Below, in pieces: positions 56,363-64,000 of a stretch of 64,000 nucleotides of DNA (position 1 is the first letter of the stretch; each line of letters begins with the position of its first letter). The DNA is from Actinomadura macrotermitis (GTDB taxonomy: Bacteria; Actinomycetota; Actinomycetes; Streptosporangiales; Streptosporangiaceae). The DNA lies in contig NZ_WEGH01000002.1 in the NCBI RefSeq assembly GCF_009604375.1, positions 1,140,073 to 1,204,072 of the forward strand. The letters run 5' to 3'. The notes beneath the pieces were generated by a model. The model saw nothing but the letters and a program-made list of their open reading frames with translations, made no database searches and was not told the DNA's origin. Both the position numbers and the translations under genes were made by a program.

Positions 56363-57646
56363 TCACCAACGGAGGTCGCGGCCCGAGACCGCCCGCGCTG
56401 GAACGGCTCCCTGCGCGGAGCCGCACTCCTGAGGCGAAGCGGCCCCGTCACGGGTGAGGAGCCGGCCCGCGAGGCAGAGGACGAGCGAGAACCCGCAGAA
56501 GAGGTAGGTCGAGTTCGCGAGCCCGGCGAGGTCCTCCAGGAACGGGACCGCGATCACGGGGATCGCCGCCCCGGTGTAGACGACGACATAGAAGAAGTTG
56601 ACGACGCCGACCCGCCTGGCCGCGTCCACCGAACGGGAGACGACCCGGACGACGCGGGACATGGTGAGCCCCTGCCCGAGCCCGATGGTCACGGCCGCGG
56701 TCACGTAGACCGGCTCGGACTTCGTGAGCACCCCGAGCGCCAGGATCGCCAGGCCGGCGCAGACCAGCGTGACGCCGGCGCGCATCCCGCGCGGCACCGC
56801 GATGTCGCGGAGCAGGAGCTGGGACACCGCCGACGCGGCGAAGGCGCCTCCGACGATCAGCCCGGCGGCCGGCCCGCTCCGGGACGAGTAGATCTGCCCG
56901 AGGATGGCCGGTGTCAGCCCGGCGAGCAGCCCGAACGCGGCGAGCCCCGACGACCCGATGAGGGAGAGCCCGAAGAACTCCCGCCGTGCCCGCGAAGGAG
57001 GCACGGGCGGGCTCCAGGCGAACGGCACGCGGCGGTCCCGCGGCAGCGGCTCGGCCGATGCCAGCAGCGCCAGGACCGCGGCCGCCGCCACCACGAGGTG
57101 GCCGAGGTAGACGTCGCGTTCGGGGTGGGCCGAGACACCGGTGATGATCCCGCTGTACACGGGCCCGAGGCTGAGCCCGAAGACGGTGGCGGCGGTCGCC
57201 CACACCGTGGCGTGCTTCTTCATCGGCTCGGGGGCGAGTTCGAGCGCCGCGACCGTCGCGGTCCCCATGAAGACGCCGGCGGCGAGACCCGACAGCACCC
57301 GGGCGGCGTACAGGCAGCCGATCGAGCGCACGTCGAGGAACACGATGTCCGAGGCCAGGCAGCACGCCAGGCCGATCAGGAGCAGGGGCCTGCGGCCGAA
57401 GGCGCCGGAGAACGAGTTGAACAGCACCAGGGCCGCCACGATGCCGAACGCGTAGATGGCGTAAACCTCGGTGACCTGCAGGTTCGATAATCGCAGTTCG
57501 CGGCTGTAGGCGCCGTAGAACGGAGTCGGCATCGTCGTGGAGGCGATGACGGTGGTCAGTGCCGCCATCGTCACGAAGAACGAGAACTTCCTGTTCCGGA
57601 GGGTGTGCCGTTCGCTGCGCGGAAGCGCGGCTGTCCGAACCGTCAA
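56363..57646 (-). CDS. MFS transporter (drug-efflux type)
   Basis: A 427-residue protein with about 12 membrane helices. The first-half landmarks are PTPFYGAYSRELRLSNLQVT, then GAFGRRPLLLIGLACCLASD (the loop 2-3 motif GxxGRRP). A TTG at 57646 with AGGGAG 7 nt upstream is chosen; the open frame to 57721 reads through the operator. It is divergent from a CGNR regulator, sharing a TCTAACC/GGTTAGA inverted repeat, which suggests an efflux pump with its own regulator. Its closeness to the lanthipeptide cluster may be chance. Confidence 0.85.
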   Translation of the reverse strand: MTVRTAALPRSERHTLRNRKFSFFVTMAALTTVIASTTMPTPFYGAYSRELRLSNLQVTEVYAIYAFGIVAALVLFNSFSGAFGRRPLLLIGLACCLASDIVFLDVRSIGCLYAARVLSGLAAGVFMGTATVAALELAPEPMKKHATVWATAATVFGLSLGPVYSGIITGVSAHPERDVYLGHLVVAAAAVLALLASAEPLPRDRRVPFAWSPPVPPSRARREFFGLSLIGSSGLAAFGLLAGLTPAILGQIYSSRSGPAAGLIVGGAFAASAVSQLLLRDIAVPRGMRAGVTLVCAGLAILALGVLTKSEPVYVTAAVTIGLGQGLTMSRVVRVVSRSVDAARRVGVVNFFYVVVYTGAAIPVIAVPFLEDLAGLANSTYLFCGFSLVLCLAGRLLTRDGAASPQECGSAQGAVPARAVSGRDLRW

Positions 57647-57707
57647 GGCGTTCTCCCTGGTTCTCCGGGTTGCCGACCGGCCACCACGTCCTTGGAGCGA
57701 TCCGCTT

Positions 57708-57730
57708 TCTAACCGTAACATGGGGTTAGA
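57708..57730. promoter_or_regulatory. Operator between MFS and CGNR genes
   Basis: A perfect 7-bp inverted repeat, TCTAACC-N9-GGTTAGA, lies in the divergent promoter region between the transporter and regulator. Likely binding site of the CGNR protein. Confidence 0.5.
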
Positions 57731-57777
57731 ATCCGGATTCCGGCCCAGGGTCCGGCGACGCGGTGCAAGGACGTGTG

Positions 57778-58329
57778 ATGGCGAAACTGGACTGGTTCCT
57801 GGACGGGCACCCGGCGATCGACCTGGTCAACACGGTCCGCCGCCGGAAGATCGAGCCCGTCGACCTGATCGCCACGCCCGGGGAGCTGGCCGGGTGGCTG
57901 GCCGCCGCGGGCCTGTGCGCCCGGCCGGCCGAGGTGACGCAGGCGCACCTGCGCAAGATCGCGCGCTTGCGGGAGGCGGTCCACGCGCTCGTCTCGCCGG
58001 ACGGCCATCCCGAGATCACCGAGGCCGACATCGCGGTGATCAACCGCTGCGCCCGGCAGTACACCGAGCCGGTGCTCGCCCTGGCAGCCGATCGGGTGAC
58101 GGTGACCGTCCCGACCACGGACACCGCCACGCAGGCGATCGCCACGATCGCCCGGTTGGCGATCGCGCTGGTCGCCGGCCGGGCTCGCGGCCACGTGAAG
58201 ATCTGCGGCGCGACCGACTGCGGGATCCGGTTCCTGGACACCTCGCCCAAGAGGAACCGGCAGTGGTGCTCGATGGCGGTCTGCGGCAACCGGGCCAAGG
58301 CCCAGCGGCACTATTCACGTAACCGCTGA
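57778..58329 (+). CDS. CGNR zinc-finger regulator (ABATE domain)
   Basis: A 183-residue protein. The N-terminal ABATE domain opens LDWFLDGHPAIDLVNTVRRR. The C-terminal CGNR finger contains CGATDCGIRFLDTSPKRNRQ, then WCSMAVCGNRAKAQRH, with four Cys for zinc. Such proteins are stress-linked transcription regulators. The ATG at 57778 follows AAGGA; an in-frame ATG at 57763 is weaker. It is divergent from the MFS pump gene. Confidence 0.92.
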   Translation: MAKLDWFLDGHPAIDLVNTVRRRKIEPVDLIATPGELAGWLAAAGLCARPAEVTQAHLRKIARLREAVHALVSPDGHPEITEADIAVINRCARQYTEPVLALAADRVTVTVPTTDTATQAIATIARLAIALVAGRARGHVKICGATDCGIRFLDTSPKRNRQWCSMAVCGNRAKAQRHYSRNR

Positions 58330-58542
58330 GAGACCCAGCCCGGCACCTCATCACCTGGAAGCCCCGCGTCATACGCACCATGCCCGTTGGCCAGGAACGG
58401 CCGACCGAAACGAGCGGATCGGGGAAGACACAGAGGTCAAGGGCCGTGCCCGGACTCCTTGTCACGACCGGCAGGACTCAAGAGGTTCGCACGCTCGTCT
58501 TCCGCATAGTGCGGTTCTGCGCCGGTCAATACCTTCCCTGGA

Positions 58543-59430
58543 ATGCAACCCCGTTACGACGAGCGTCATCCCCTGATCAAACCGCGCCGGGTCTCCTTCG
58601 ACTGGGAGCAGACGTCCGTCCACTGGATCCCCGGCGACCCGCTGGGCGCGCACTTCTTCAACGCGTTCCACACGATCCTGCCCGCGGGTGAGCGCTGGTT
58701 CATCCAGGCCCTCAAAGAGGCACTGCCCGCCATCAAGGACGAGCGCCTCCGCGAAGAGGTCAAGGGCTTCATGGGCCAGGAGTCCGTGCACGCCTACTCG
58801 CACCAGAACGTGCTGGAGAAGCTCCTGGAGAGCAACGGCATCGACACCCGCAAGATCACCGACGAGATGAACGCCGGCCTGGCCGACCGCGCGGCCAAAC
58901 GGGCGAAGATGTCGCCGCGCAAGGCCCGCCGCACCCTCCTGTTCGAGCTGGCCGCGATCTGCACCCTGGAGCACTACACCGCGGTCTCGGGCCAGTGGAT
59001 CCTCACCAACACGGCCCTGGACCGCGCCGGCGCGGACCCGACCATGCTCGACATGTTCCGCTGGCACGGCGCCGAGGAGGTCGAGCACCGCGCGGTCGTC
59101 TTCGACGTCTACCAGCAGCTGGGCGGCGGCTACCCCGCCCGCGCCGCCGCCTGGGCGGTCACGGTGCTCTTCCTCTACTGGGCCATGGTCGCCGGCACCC
59201 TCTACCTCGTCCGCCAGGACAAAGCGATCACCGGCAGGACCACCAAGCTGCAGCTGTGGAAGCAGTACCGCCGATCGGTCCGGGCCGGCCACGTCCCCCC
59301 GATCTTCAGCCTGCTCCTCCGCGAGGCCAAGGTCTACCTCGACCCCCGTCACCACCCGTCCCAAGTCCACGACCTGGGCCTGGCCGCCGACTACCTGTCC
59401 AGGTCCCCCGCCGCCCTCAAGTCGGCGTGA
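58543..59430 (+). CDS. PF10118-type metal-dependent hydrolase
   Basis: A 295-residue protein of the 'predicted metal-dependent hydrolase' family, with a ferritin-like helical core. Conserved ligands lie in QESVHAYSHQN, LEHYTAVSGQW and WHGAEEVEHRAVVFD, a His/Glu pattern suited to a di-iron site. One membrane helix (AWAVTVLFLYWAMVAGTLYL) is present. The family is linked to lipid or hydrocarbon metabolism by genome context, but the reaction is not settled. No partner genes adjoin. Confidence 0.85.
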   Translation: MQPRYDERHPLIKPRRVSFDWEQTSVHWIPGDPLGAHFFNAFHTILPAGERWFIQALKEALPAIKDERLREEVKGFMGQESVHAYSHQNVLEKLLESNGIDTRKITDEMNAGLADRAAKRAKMSPRKARRTLLFELAAICTLEHYTAVSGQWILTNTALDRAGADPTMLDMFRWHGAEEVEHRAVVFDVYQQLGGGYPARAAAWAVTVLFLYWAMVAGTLYLVRQDKAITGRTTKLQLWKQYRRSVRAGHVPPIFSLLLREAKVYLDPRHHPSQVHDLGLAADYLSRSPAALKSA

Positions 59431-59596
59431 GAACCCTGAAAACAACCCCTTTCCAGCAGTGACAACCGCGGTTCAGGCCTTGGGCTCTCGGCGGAGATCA
59501 AGGGGAGACGACGACCGACGACCGCGCGGCAATGGTTCGGGTGTGGACGCCGGCGACCGGTGATGCCCGGGTGCCCGCTCTGTCCGGGACGAGCCG

Positions 59597-60471
59597 ATGA
59601 CGGCTGAGCGCCTGGCTGAACTGCGTGGCGTGCTGGCGGTTCTGGCGAAGCACGCCACCCAGCTCAGCAAAGGCATCGTTTGCTCGATGACCTCGAAGGC
59701 GGTGGCCGGAGGAATCCGGGGGCCACTCGTGGACTCAACGGGCCGCATCGTCGGCGGCGCGGGCGCCGGCAGGCCATCGAGCACATCACAGAACTGCTGG
59801 AGCAACCGGACGCAGACGAGATCAAGAAAGAGCGCAACCGGCTCGACGGCTGCCGCGACGCCATTGGCAAAGCCACCGCCATCCTGCTCGACGAGGGCAA
59901 GGTCGGTGCCTCGCTGGGACTGGACTCCGCGTCGTACGCCATCAGCACGGCGCTGGTCACCGCCGAGCGCCGCCTCGCCGGGTGGCAGAGCGCGCTCGAC
60001 GCGCTGCCCGGCGGCGCGCCCGTCGAGACCGGCACGCTGACCGAGTCGTTCCCCGGCCTCGCCGACGACCATGGGGGTAAGTTCCGCGGCCACCTCGAAC
60101 TCGCCGCGCCGGCGATCGCGCTGAAGCGGCGGGTCGTCGTCCTCCAGGCCGTCGAGCATGCCCAGAGCGACTCCGGCGACCCGTTCGAGAACTTCATCCG
60201 CGGGCTCAAGGACGACCAGCAGCGCCTCGACGACCTGGAGCCGGGCATCGCCGGTGTCCTCGTACGCCTGTCGGCGCTGGAGCTGACACGCCCACCCGGG
60301 TTGCGGCCCGTCTTCACGACCGCTGAAGTCGAGCGCCTGATGCGCGCGGCGCACAGGATCCGCCGACTGGGCGACGGCAGCACGTCCGACGGCCGCGCGA
60401 GGGACGTGGCGATCGAGATCGCCCGCGGCAAGGACGGCTCGGTGATCGTATTCCCCGCGCCGCCCGCGTAG
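59597..60471 (+). pseudogene. Frameshifted gene of unknown function
   Basis: An N-terminal part (from 59597, MTAERLAELRGVLAVLAKHA) and a longer C-terminal part (from about 59780, RQAIEHITELLEQPDADEIK to the stop at 60471) lie in different frames with coding character changing over near 59770. A single indel would join them into a helical protein of about 290 residues. The C-terminal part alone has GLDSASYAISTALVTAERRL and RPVFTTAEVERLMRAAHRI. No family is recognised. If the shift is a sequencing error, this is an intact gene. Confidence 0.45.
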
Positions 60472-60624
60472 GCCCGGCTCCGCCGCGCGAGCGCGGCGTC
60501 TGGGCGACACCGGTCTGGAGGCGGGTGGTCGCCGCGCTACCGGGATACGCGGATGAGCAGAAAGCCATGACTGTCTATTAGGCTGCCTCCCGGTTCTCGG
60601 CATCGTCGAACAGGTGGGGGCGTC

Positions 60625-62559
60625 ATGGAGCCGCTGCGGCAGGACGACCCCGCATTCGTCGGCGACTACAAGATCACCGCTCGGCTCGGTGCCGGGGGCA
60701 TGGGGCAGGTCTATCTGGGGGCCTCGCCCGGCGGGCGGCCCGTGGCGGTCAAGACGATCAGGTGGGAACACGCGGCCGACCCGAGGTTCCGGCAGCGGTT
60801 CGCCGCCGAGGTCGCGGCGGCACGGCGGGTCAGCGGCTTCTACACCGCACAGCTCCTGGACGCCGATCCCGCGGCGTCCCCGCCGTGGATGGTCACCGCT
60901 TATGTCGACGGGCCCTCCCTGGACACCCTGGTCAAAGAGCGTGGTCCGTTGAGTTCGCGGGAGGTGAGGCGGCTCGGCGCGGGCCTCGCCGAGGGACTGC
61001 GGGCGATCCATGCGGCGGGACTGGTCCACCGGGATCTGAAGCCGGGGAACATCATCGTCTCCTCCGACGGCCCCAGGATCATCGATTTCGGCATCGCGCG
61101 GGCTCTGGACGCCGCGACGATGACGGCGACGGGGATGATGCTGGGCACCGTCCCCTACATGTCGCCCGAGCAACTCGGCCTGGACGAGATAGGTCCGGCG
61201 AGCGATGTGTTCTCCCTCGGCGGGGTGCTGGTGTTCGCCTCCACCGGGAAGGCCCCGTTCGACGCTCCGAGCGTGGGAGCGATGGTGATGCGGATCGCGA
61301 CGTCGCAGCCCGACCTGGCCGGAGTCCCCGCCGACCTGCTCGACCACCTGACCCGCTGCCTCGCCAAGGATCCCGCCGCCCGTCCCGCCCCTGCAGAACT
61401 CACCACGCTCCTGACCGCGCCCTCCGGCCGGCCGCCCCTCACCCTGCCCCTCTCCTCGCCGGACTGGTCGACCGCACCGCGAGCCGAGCAGGTGTCCCGT
61501 GTGGCCCCGGTCGTGCCCGCGTCCGGCCCCCACGCGAGCCCGCCTTTTCCGGCCGGCAGACGGCCGGCGGGGATCTCACGGCGAGGGCTGCTGGGCGGCG
61601 CGGCGGTCCTGGCGGGGGCCGCCGCTGCCGCCGCCGGCGGAGGGTTCTTCTTGCTGCGGGACGGCGGGGACGGCGAGCGGTTGCCCGGCTTCGACAACGG
61701 AGATCTGCGAGCGGTGGCGTTCTCGCCCGACAGCAAGTTGCTGGCCGCGGGAGGCACGAGACTGAAGGGCGGCGACGAGGAATATCTGGTCGTCTGGGAG
61801 GTCGCCACGAAGCGGAAGAAGGCGGCCGAGAGCATCAGGTCCGGGGTCTGGGACGTGGCGTTCTCCCCGGACGGCAAAATCATCGCGGCGGGTTGTGACG
61901 ACGGCACGGTCCGTCTGGTCGATCCCGTCACGCTGAAGGAACTCGGCACGCTCAGCGGGCACTCAGAGCGTTGCGAGTCGATCAGCTGGTCCGCCGACGG
62001 CGTGCTGGCCACCACTTCCCGCGGGGACAAGACCGTCCGGCTCTGGGATGTGGCGGCACGTCGGGAACTCCGCAGGATCAAACATGGATTCGGCAACCCC
62101 AGCTCGGTCTCCTTCGCCAAGACCAAGCCGCTCCTGGCCATCTGCGGTACCGACGCTCCGGTCGAGGTCTGGGACACCGCCGCCGACAAACGCGTTCACC
62201 GGTTGGACAAGGTCAGTGCCTTCAGGGTCGGACTGGCCCGCGGCGGCGACCTTCTCCTGACCGTCGGGCCGGCGGCCACCCAGGTCTGGAGCCTTGGTCC
62301 CCCGCTCTCCGACGCCCCCCGGTTCACCCCGGCGGGCATCACGTCGATCTACCCCGCCGCCTTCTCCGCGACCGAGGACATGGTCGCGTTCGGCGGCAGG
62401 ATCGACGGCCGCCCCGCGATTCGCGTCTGCAACTCCTACTCCGGCAACGTGGAATACGAATTCCATCCCGCCAAGGACCTTGTCGCCGTCACCTTCTCCC
62501 CCGACGGCCGCTACCTCGCCGGGGGCGGCTACCGCGATCACCGCCTTTGGACCCTCTGA
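60625..62559 (+). CDS. Membrane Ser/Thr kinase with WD40-like repeats
   Basis: A 644-residue Hanks-type kinase. The kinase domain (about 12-270) has the glycine loop RLGAGGMGQVYLG, the ATP lysine in VAVKTIRW, catalytic VHRDLKPGN, IIDFGIARAL and PYMSPEQLG. A Pro-rich juxtamembrane linker and one helix (GGAAVLAGAAAAAAGGGFFL, about 325-350) follow. The remaining 300 residues carry WD40-like repeats (LRAVAFSPDSKLLAAGGTRL, VWDVAFSPDGKIIAAGCDDG, VAVTFSPDGRYLAGGG), presumably outside the cell as a sensor. The ATG at 60625 follows GGTGGGGG. Confidence 0.93.
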   Translation: MEPLRQDDPAFVGDYKITARLGAGGMGQVYLGASPGGRPVAVKTIRWEHAADPRFRQRFAAEVAAARRVSGFYTAQLLDADPAASPPWMVTAYVDGPSLDTLVKERGPLSSREVRRLGAGLAEGLRAIHAAGLVHRDLKPGNIIVSSDGPRIIDFGIARALDAATMTATGMMLGTVPYMSPEQLGLDEIGPASDVFSLGGVLVFASTGKAPFDAPSVGAMVMRIATSQPDLAGVPADLLDHLTRCLAKDPAARPAPAELTTLLTAPSGRPPLTLPLSSPDWSTAPRAEQVSRVAPVVPASGPHASPPFPAGRRPAGISRRGLLGGAAVLAGAAAAAAGGGFFLLRDGGDGERLPGFDNGDLRAVAFSPDSKLLAAGGTRLKGGDEEYLVVWEVATKRKKAAESIRSGVWDVAFSPDGKIIAAGCDDGTVRLVDPVTLKELGTLSGHSERCESISWSADGVLATTSRGDKTVRLWDVAARRELRRIKHGFGNPSSVSFAKTKPLLAICGTDAPVEVWDTAADKRVHRLDKVSAFRVGLARGGDLLLTVGPAATQVWSLGPPLSDAPRFTPAGITSIYPAAFSATEDMVAFGGRIDGRPAIRVCNSYSGNVEYEFHPAKDLVAVTFSPDGRYLAGGGYRDHRLWTL

Positions 62560-62788
62560 CCGGAACGCCCGGCCCATCACAGGGCGGTCGGCCCGCTCCG
62601 GAGCCGGGCCGGACCCTCTTCTCGCCCCGAGGCCCCTCTTTCCCCGGGCCTGTGGGGAAGAGACCGACGTGGTCTTCGTGCCGGATTTCATCTGGCCGGA
62701 CGTGAAAGCCGATGCGCGCTAGTCCATGGATCACTGGACGGTGCGGTTATCGAACGGGCGCTCAAACGGCCGGATCGGCTGGTCGCTG

Positions 62789-62983
62789 CTACGCCTTGGC
62801 CGAGCGGACGGTGCCGAGAAAGGCAACCCATTCGGAACGGGTGAAGTCGAGGATCGGGCCTGTGCCGCGCTGCTTGCTGTCCCGTACGCCGATGCTGCCG
62901 TGGAGGGAACGGGCGACTTCGATGCAGGCTCCGTTAGCCTCGCTGTGGCTCGACTTGCGCCAGATGAGGTACTGCGTGGTCAT
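62789..62983 (-). CDS. DUF397 protein
   Basis: A 64-residue protein with the DUF397 pattern: WRKSSHSEANGACIEVARS, then GSIGVRDSKQRGTGPILDFT. Such small proteins work beside XRE-DUF5753 regulators as apparent anti-regulators or partners (the WhiJ/AbaA-like system of Streptomyces). Its own ATG at 62983 and a 75-bp gap separate it from the next DUF397 gene; both belong to the cluster read from the right edge. Confidence 0.93.
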   Translation of the reverse strand: MTTQYLIWRKSSHSEANGACIEVARSLHGSIGVRDSKQRGTGPILDFTRSEWVAFLGTVRSAKA

Positions 62984-63058
62984 GTGCGAGGTCCGATCCT
63001 GTTCTCAGAGAGTCGGGAGTGGGCGGACCGCACACAACGGTCCAGACGTATTCGTTCC

Positions 63059-63253
63059 TCAGGAGTCTGCGGAGCGGAGGACCTGCATGAACGCGGTCCA
63101 CTCTCTGAGGGTGAAGTCTAGGATGGGGCCGGTGTCACCTTCCTTGGTATCGCGCACGCCGATGGTGCCGTGGGGGGAGCGGCCTACTTCGACGCAGTTG
63201 GAATCCGGGACGCTGTGGGTCGATTTGCGCCAGCCGCTGTACTGCTGCTTCAC
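63059..63253 (-). CDS. DUF397 protein
   Basis: A 64-residue paralogue of the neighbouring DUF397 protein: WRKSTHSVPDSNCVEVGRSP, then GTIGVRDTKEGDTGPILDFT. The GTG at 63253 lies 1 nt after the stop of the XRE-DUF5753 gene, so the two are translationally coupled and probably function as a pair. Confidence 0.93.
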   Translation of the reverse strand: MKQQYSGWRKSTHSVPDSNCVEVGRSPHGTIGVRDTKEGDTGPILDFTLREWTAFMQVLRSADS

Positions 63254-63254
63254 G

Positions 63255-64000
63255 TTACGGACCTGCCTGTTCGTTCAGCCGGTCGGCCGTATCCGTCAGA
63301 AGAGAGAGGCTCTCCAGAGCGGGGAGCGCGGCCTCACGGAGACGGTCGTGTAGACGCTCATACCCTGTCACTTCATCCAGGGTTGTGTGAACCAGGCAGT
63401 TGCTGGTCTCGGCAACGACCAGCTGTGGGTCTTCCGGGTCGGGAAACGAGTAGATGGTGTACGCGGATGCCGGAAGCCGTCCCGGCGGGACCTGGGCATC
63501 AAGCGGTAGGACCAGGACGGTGAAACGCGGCTCGTGGGTTACGAGCCGCACCATGTGTCGAAGTTGCGTCACCATGACCGGCCGGGGAACCGCCAGCCTC
63601 TTCAAGACGAACTCGTCCACGATGACCTCAAATCTGGGGCCACCGGTCCTGAAGACGGTCTGCTGTCTTCGCTGACGTGCTTCTACGCTCTGCTCAGGCA
63701 CATAATTGATCGTGGAGCCTTCGATCTTGTCGAGGTCGATAAGCGCCCAGTGGTACTCGGGGCATTGCAGAAGACCAGGAAGAGCGGTCTGATGGTACTC
63801 GCGGATGCTGGACGCGCCGGATTCGATGTTGGCGTACATCCGTTGCCGGGCGCCCATGGTGTCCCCATAGGCGTCCCACCAGCCGCGCGCGGTGGCCTGG
63901 CGGGCGATCTCGAAGATCTTCTCGACGTCCTCGCGGGAGGCGCCGAGGGCGGTGAGGATGTTCGAGATATCGCCGAGGTCCGGCCGGCAGCGGGCGTTCT
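63255..64000 (-). CDS. XRE-DUF5753 regulator, N-terminus beyond window
   Basis: About 247 C-terminal residues are visible and the frame is open to the last base, so the start and most of the HTH lie outside. The visible part begins in the linker after the HTH (LGDISNILTALGASREDVEK, then IARQATARGWWDAYGD) and covers the DUF5753 domain (SIREYHQTALPGLLQCPEYH, FTVLVLPLDAQVPPG, TTLDEVTGYERLHDRLREA). These proteins are developmental or antibiotic-production regulators of the WhiJ type, paired with DUF397 proteins as here. An ATG at 63857 is internal. Confidence 0.92.
   Translation of the reverse strand, partial: NARCRPDLGDISNILTALGASREDVEKIFEIARQATARGWWDAYGDTMGARQRMYANIESGASSIREYHQTALPGLLQCPEYHWALIDLDKIEGSTINYVPEQSVEARQRRQQTVFRTGGPRFEVIVDEFVLKRLAVPRPVMVTQLRHMVRLVTHEPRFTVLVLPLDAQVPPGRLPASAYTIYSFPDPEDPQLVVAETSNCLVHTTLDEVTGYERLHDRLREAALPALESLSLLTDTADRLNEQAGP

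Noticed and set aside
56086..56451. A 121-codon minus-strand frame downstream of the MFS gene
   Set aside because: It overlaps the MFS 3' end in another frame and has no ribosome site or coding bias.
59473..61533. A 686-codon minus-strand frame across the kinase gene region
   Set aside because: Shadow frame opposite the Ser/Thr kinase and the frameshifted gene; no domain or start signal.

Overview
The window is high-GC DNA from a filamentous actinomycete, probably Actinomadura or a close relative. The signs are heavy G/C at third codon positions, many GTG/TTG starts, DUF397/XRE-DUF5753 regulators, CGNR/ABATE and DUF5063 proteins, and a class IV lanthipeptide locus. This assignment is inference. 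No 16S or other ribosomal marker lies in the window.

Layout. 1-12.6 kb is ordinary accessory chromosome: the end of a TPR protein, a FadR-type regulator with a CynX-like transporter, a zinc metallopeptidase, a 3-hydroxyacyl-CoA dehydrogenase, two miniature GntR regulators, a tandemly duplicated secreted alpha/beta-hydrolase unit whose second divergent partner has decayed, an FG-GAP surface protein and a NUDIX hydrolase.

12.7-28.6 kb is a genomic island. A 70-bp direct repeat (12706-12775 and 28488-28557) covers the 3' half of tRNA-Ser(GGA), and the intact tRNA is at the right end. Inside are a type I-E CRISPR array of about 77 repeats, an AT-rich leader, and a five-gene Cascade operon (cas8e-cse2-cas7e-cas5e-cas6e) whose genes all overlap by 4 nt. 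There is no cas3, cas1 or cas2. Upstream of cas8e sit degenerate CRISPR-repeat-like hairpins and two tiny genes. A 1255-residue HTH-STAND NTPase closes the cargo. No integrase is visible, so the island looks immobilised.

28.6-36.9 kb is conserved housekeeping: SRP RNA, dnaX, ybaB, recR, a DUF5063 gene and aspartate kinase, then a TetR regulator and a multidomain sigma factor. 37-47.3 kb holds an S9 peptidase, a class A beta-lactamase-like hydrolase, MerR, LysR and ECF regulators, a PLP lyase and small lipoproteins.

47.3-55.6 kb is a venezuelin-like class IV lanthipeptide cluster on the minus strand, in the order lanL, S9 peptidase, 51-residue precursor, two ABC exporters. LanL should phosphorylate, dehydrate and cyclise the precursor, the S9 protease may remove the leader, and the exporters should release the product. 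A strong hairpin after the precursor gene may set the precursor-to-transporter ratio. An MFS transporter and a divergent CGNR regulator follow. The right end carries a PF10118 hydrolase, a frameshifted gene, a membrane Ser/Thr kinase with WD40-like repeats, and a DUF397/DUF397/XRE-DUF5753 cluster running off the edge.
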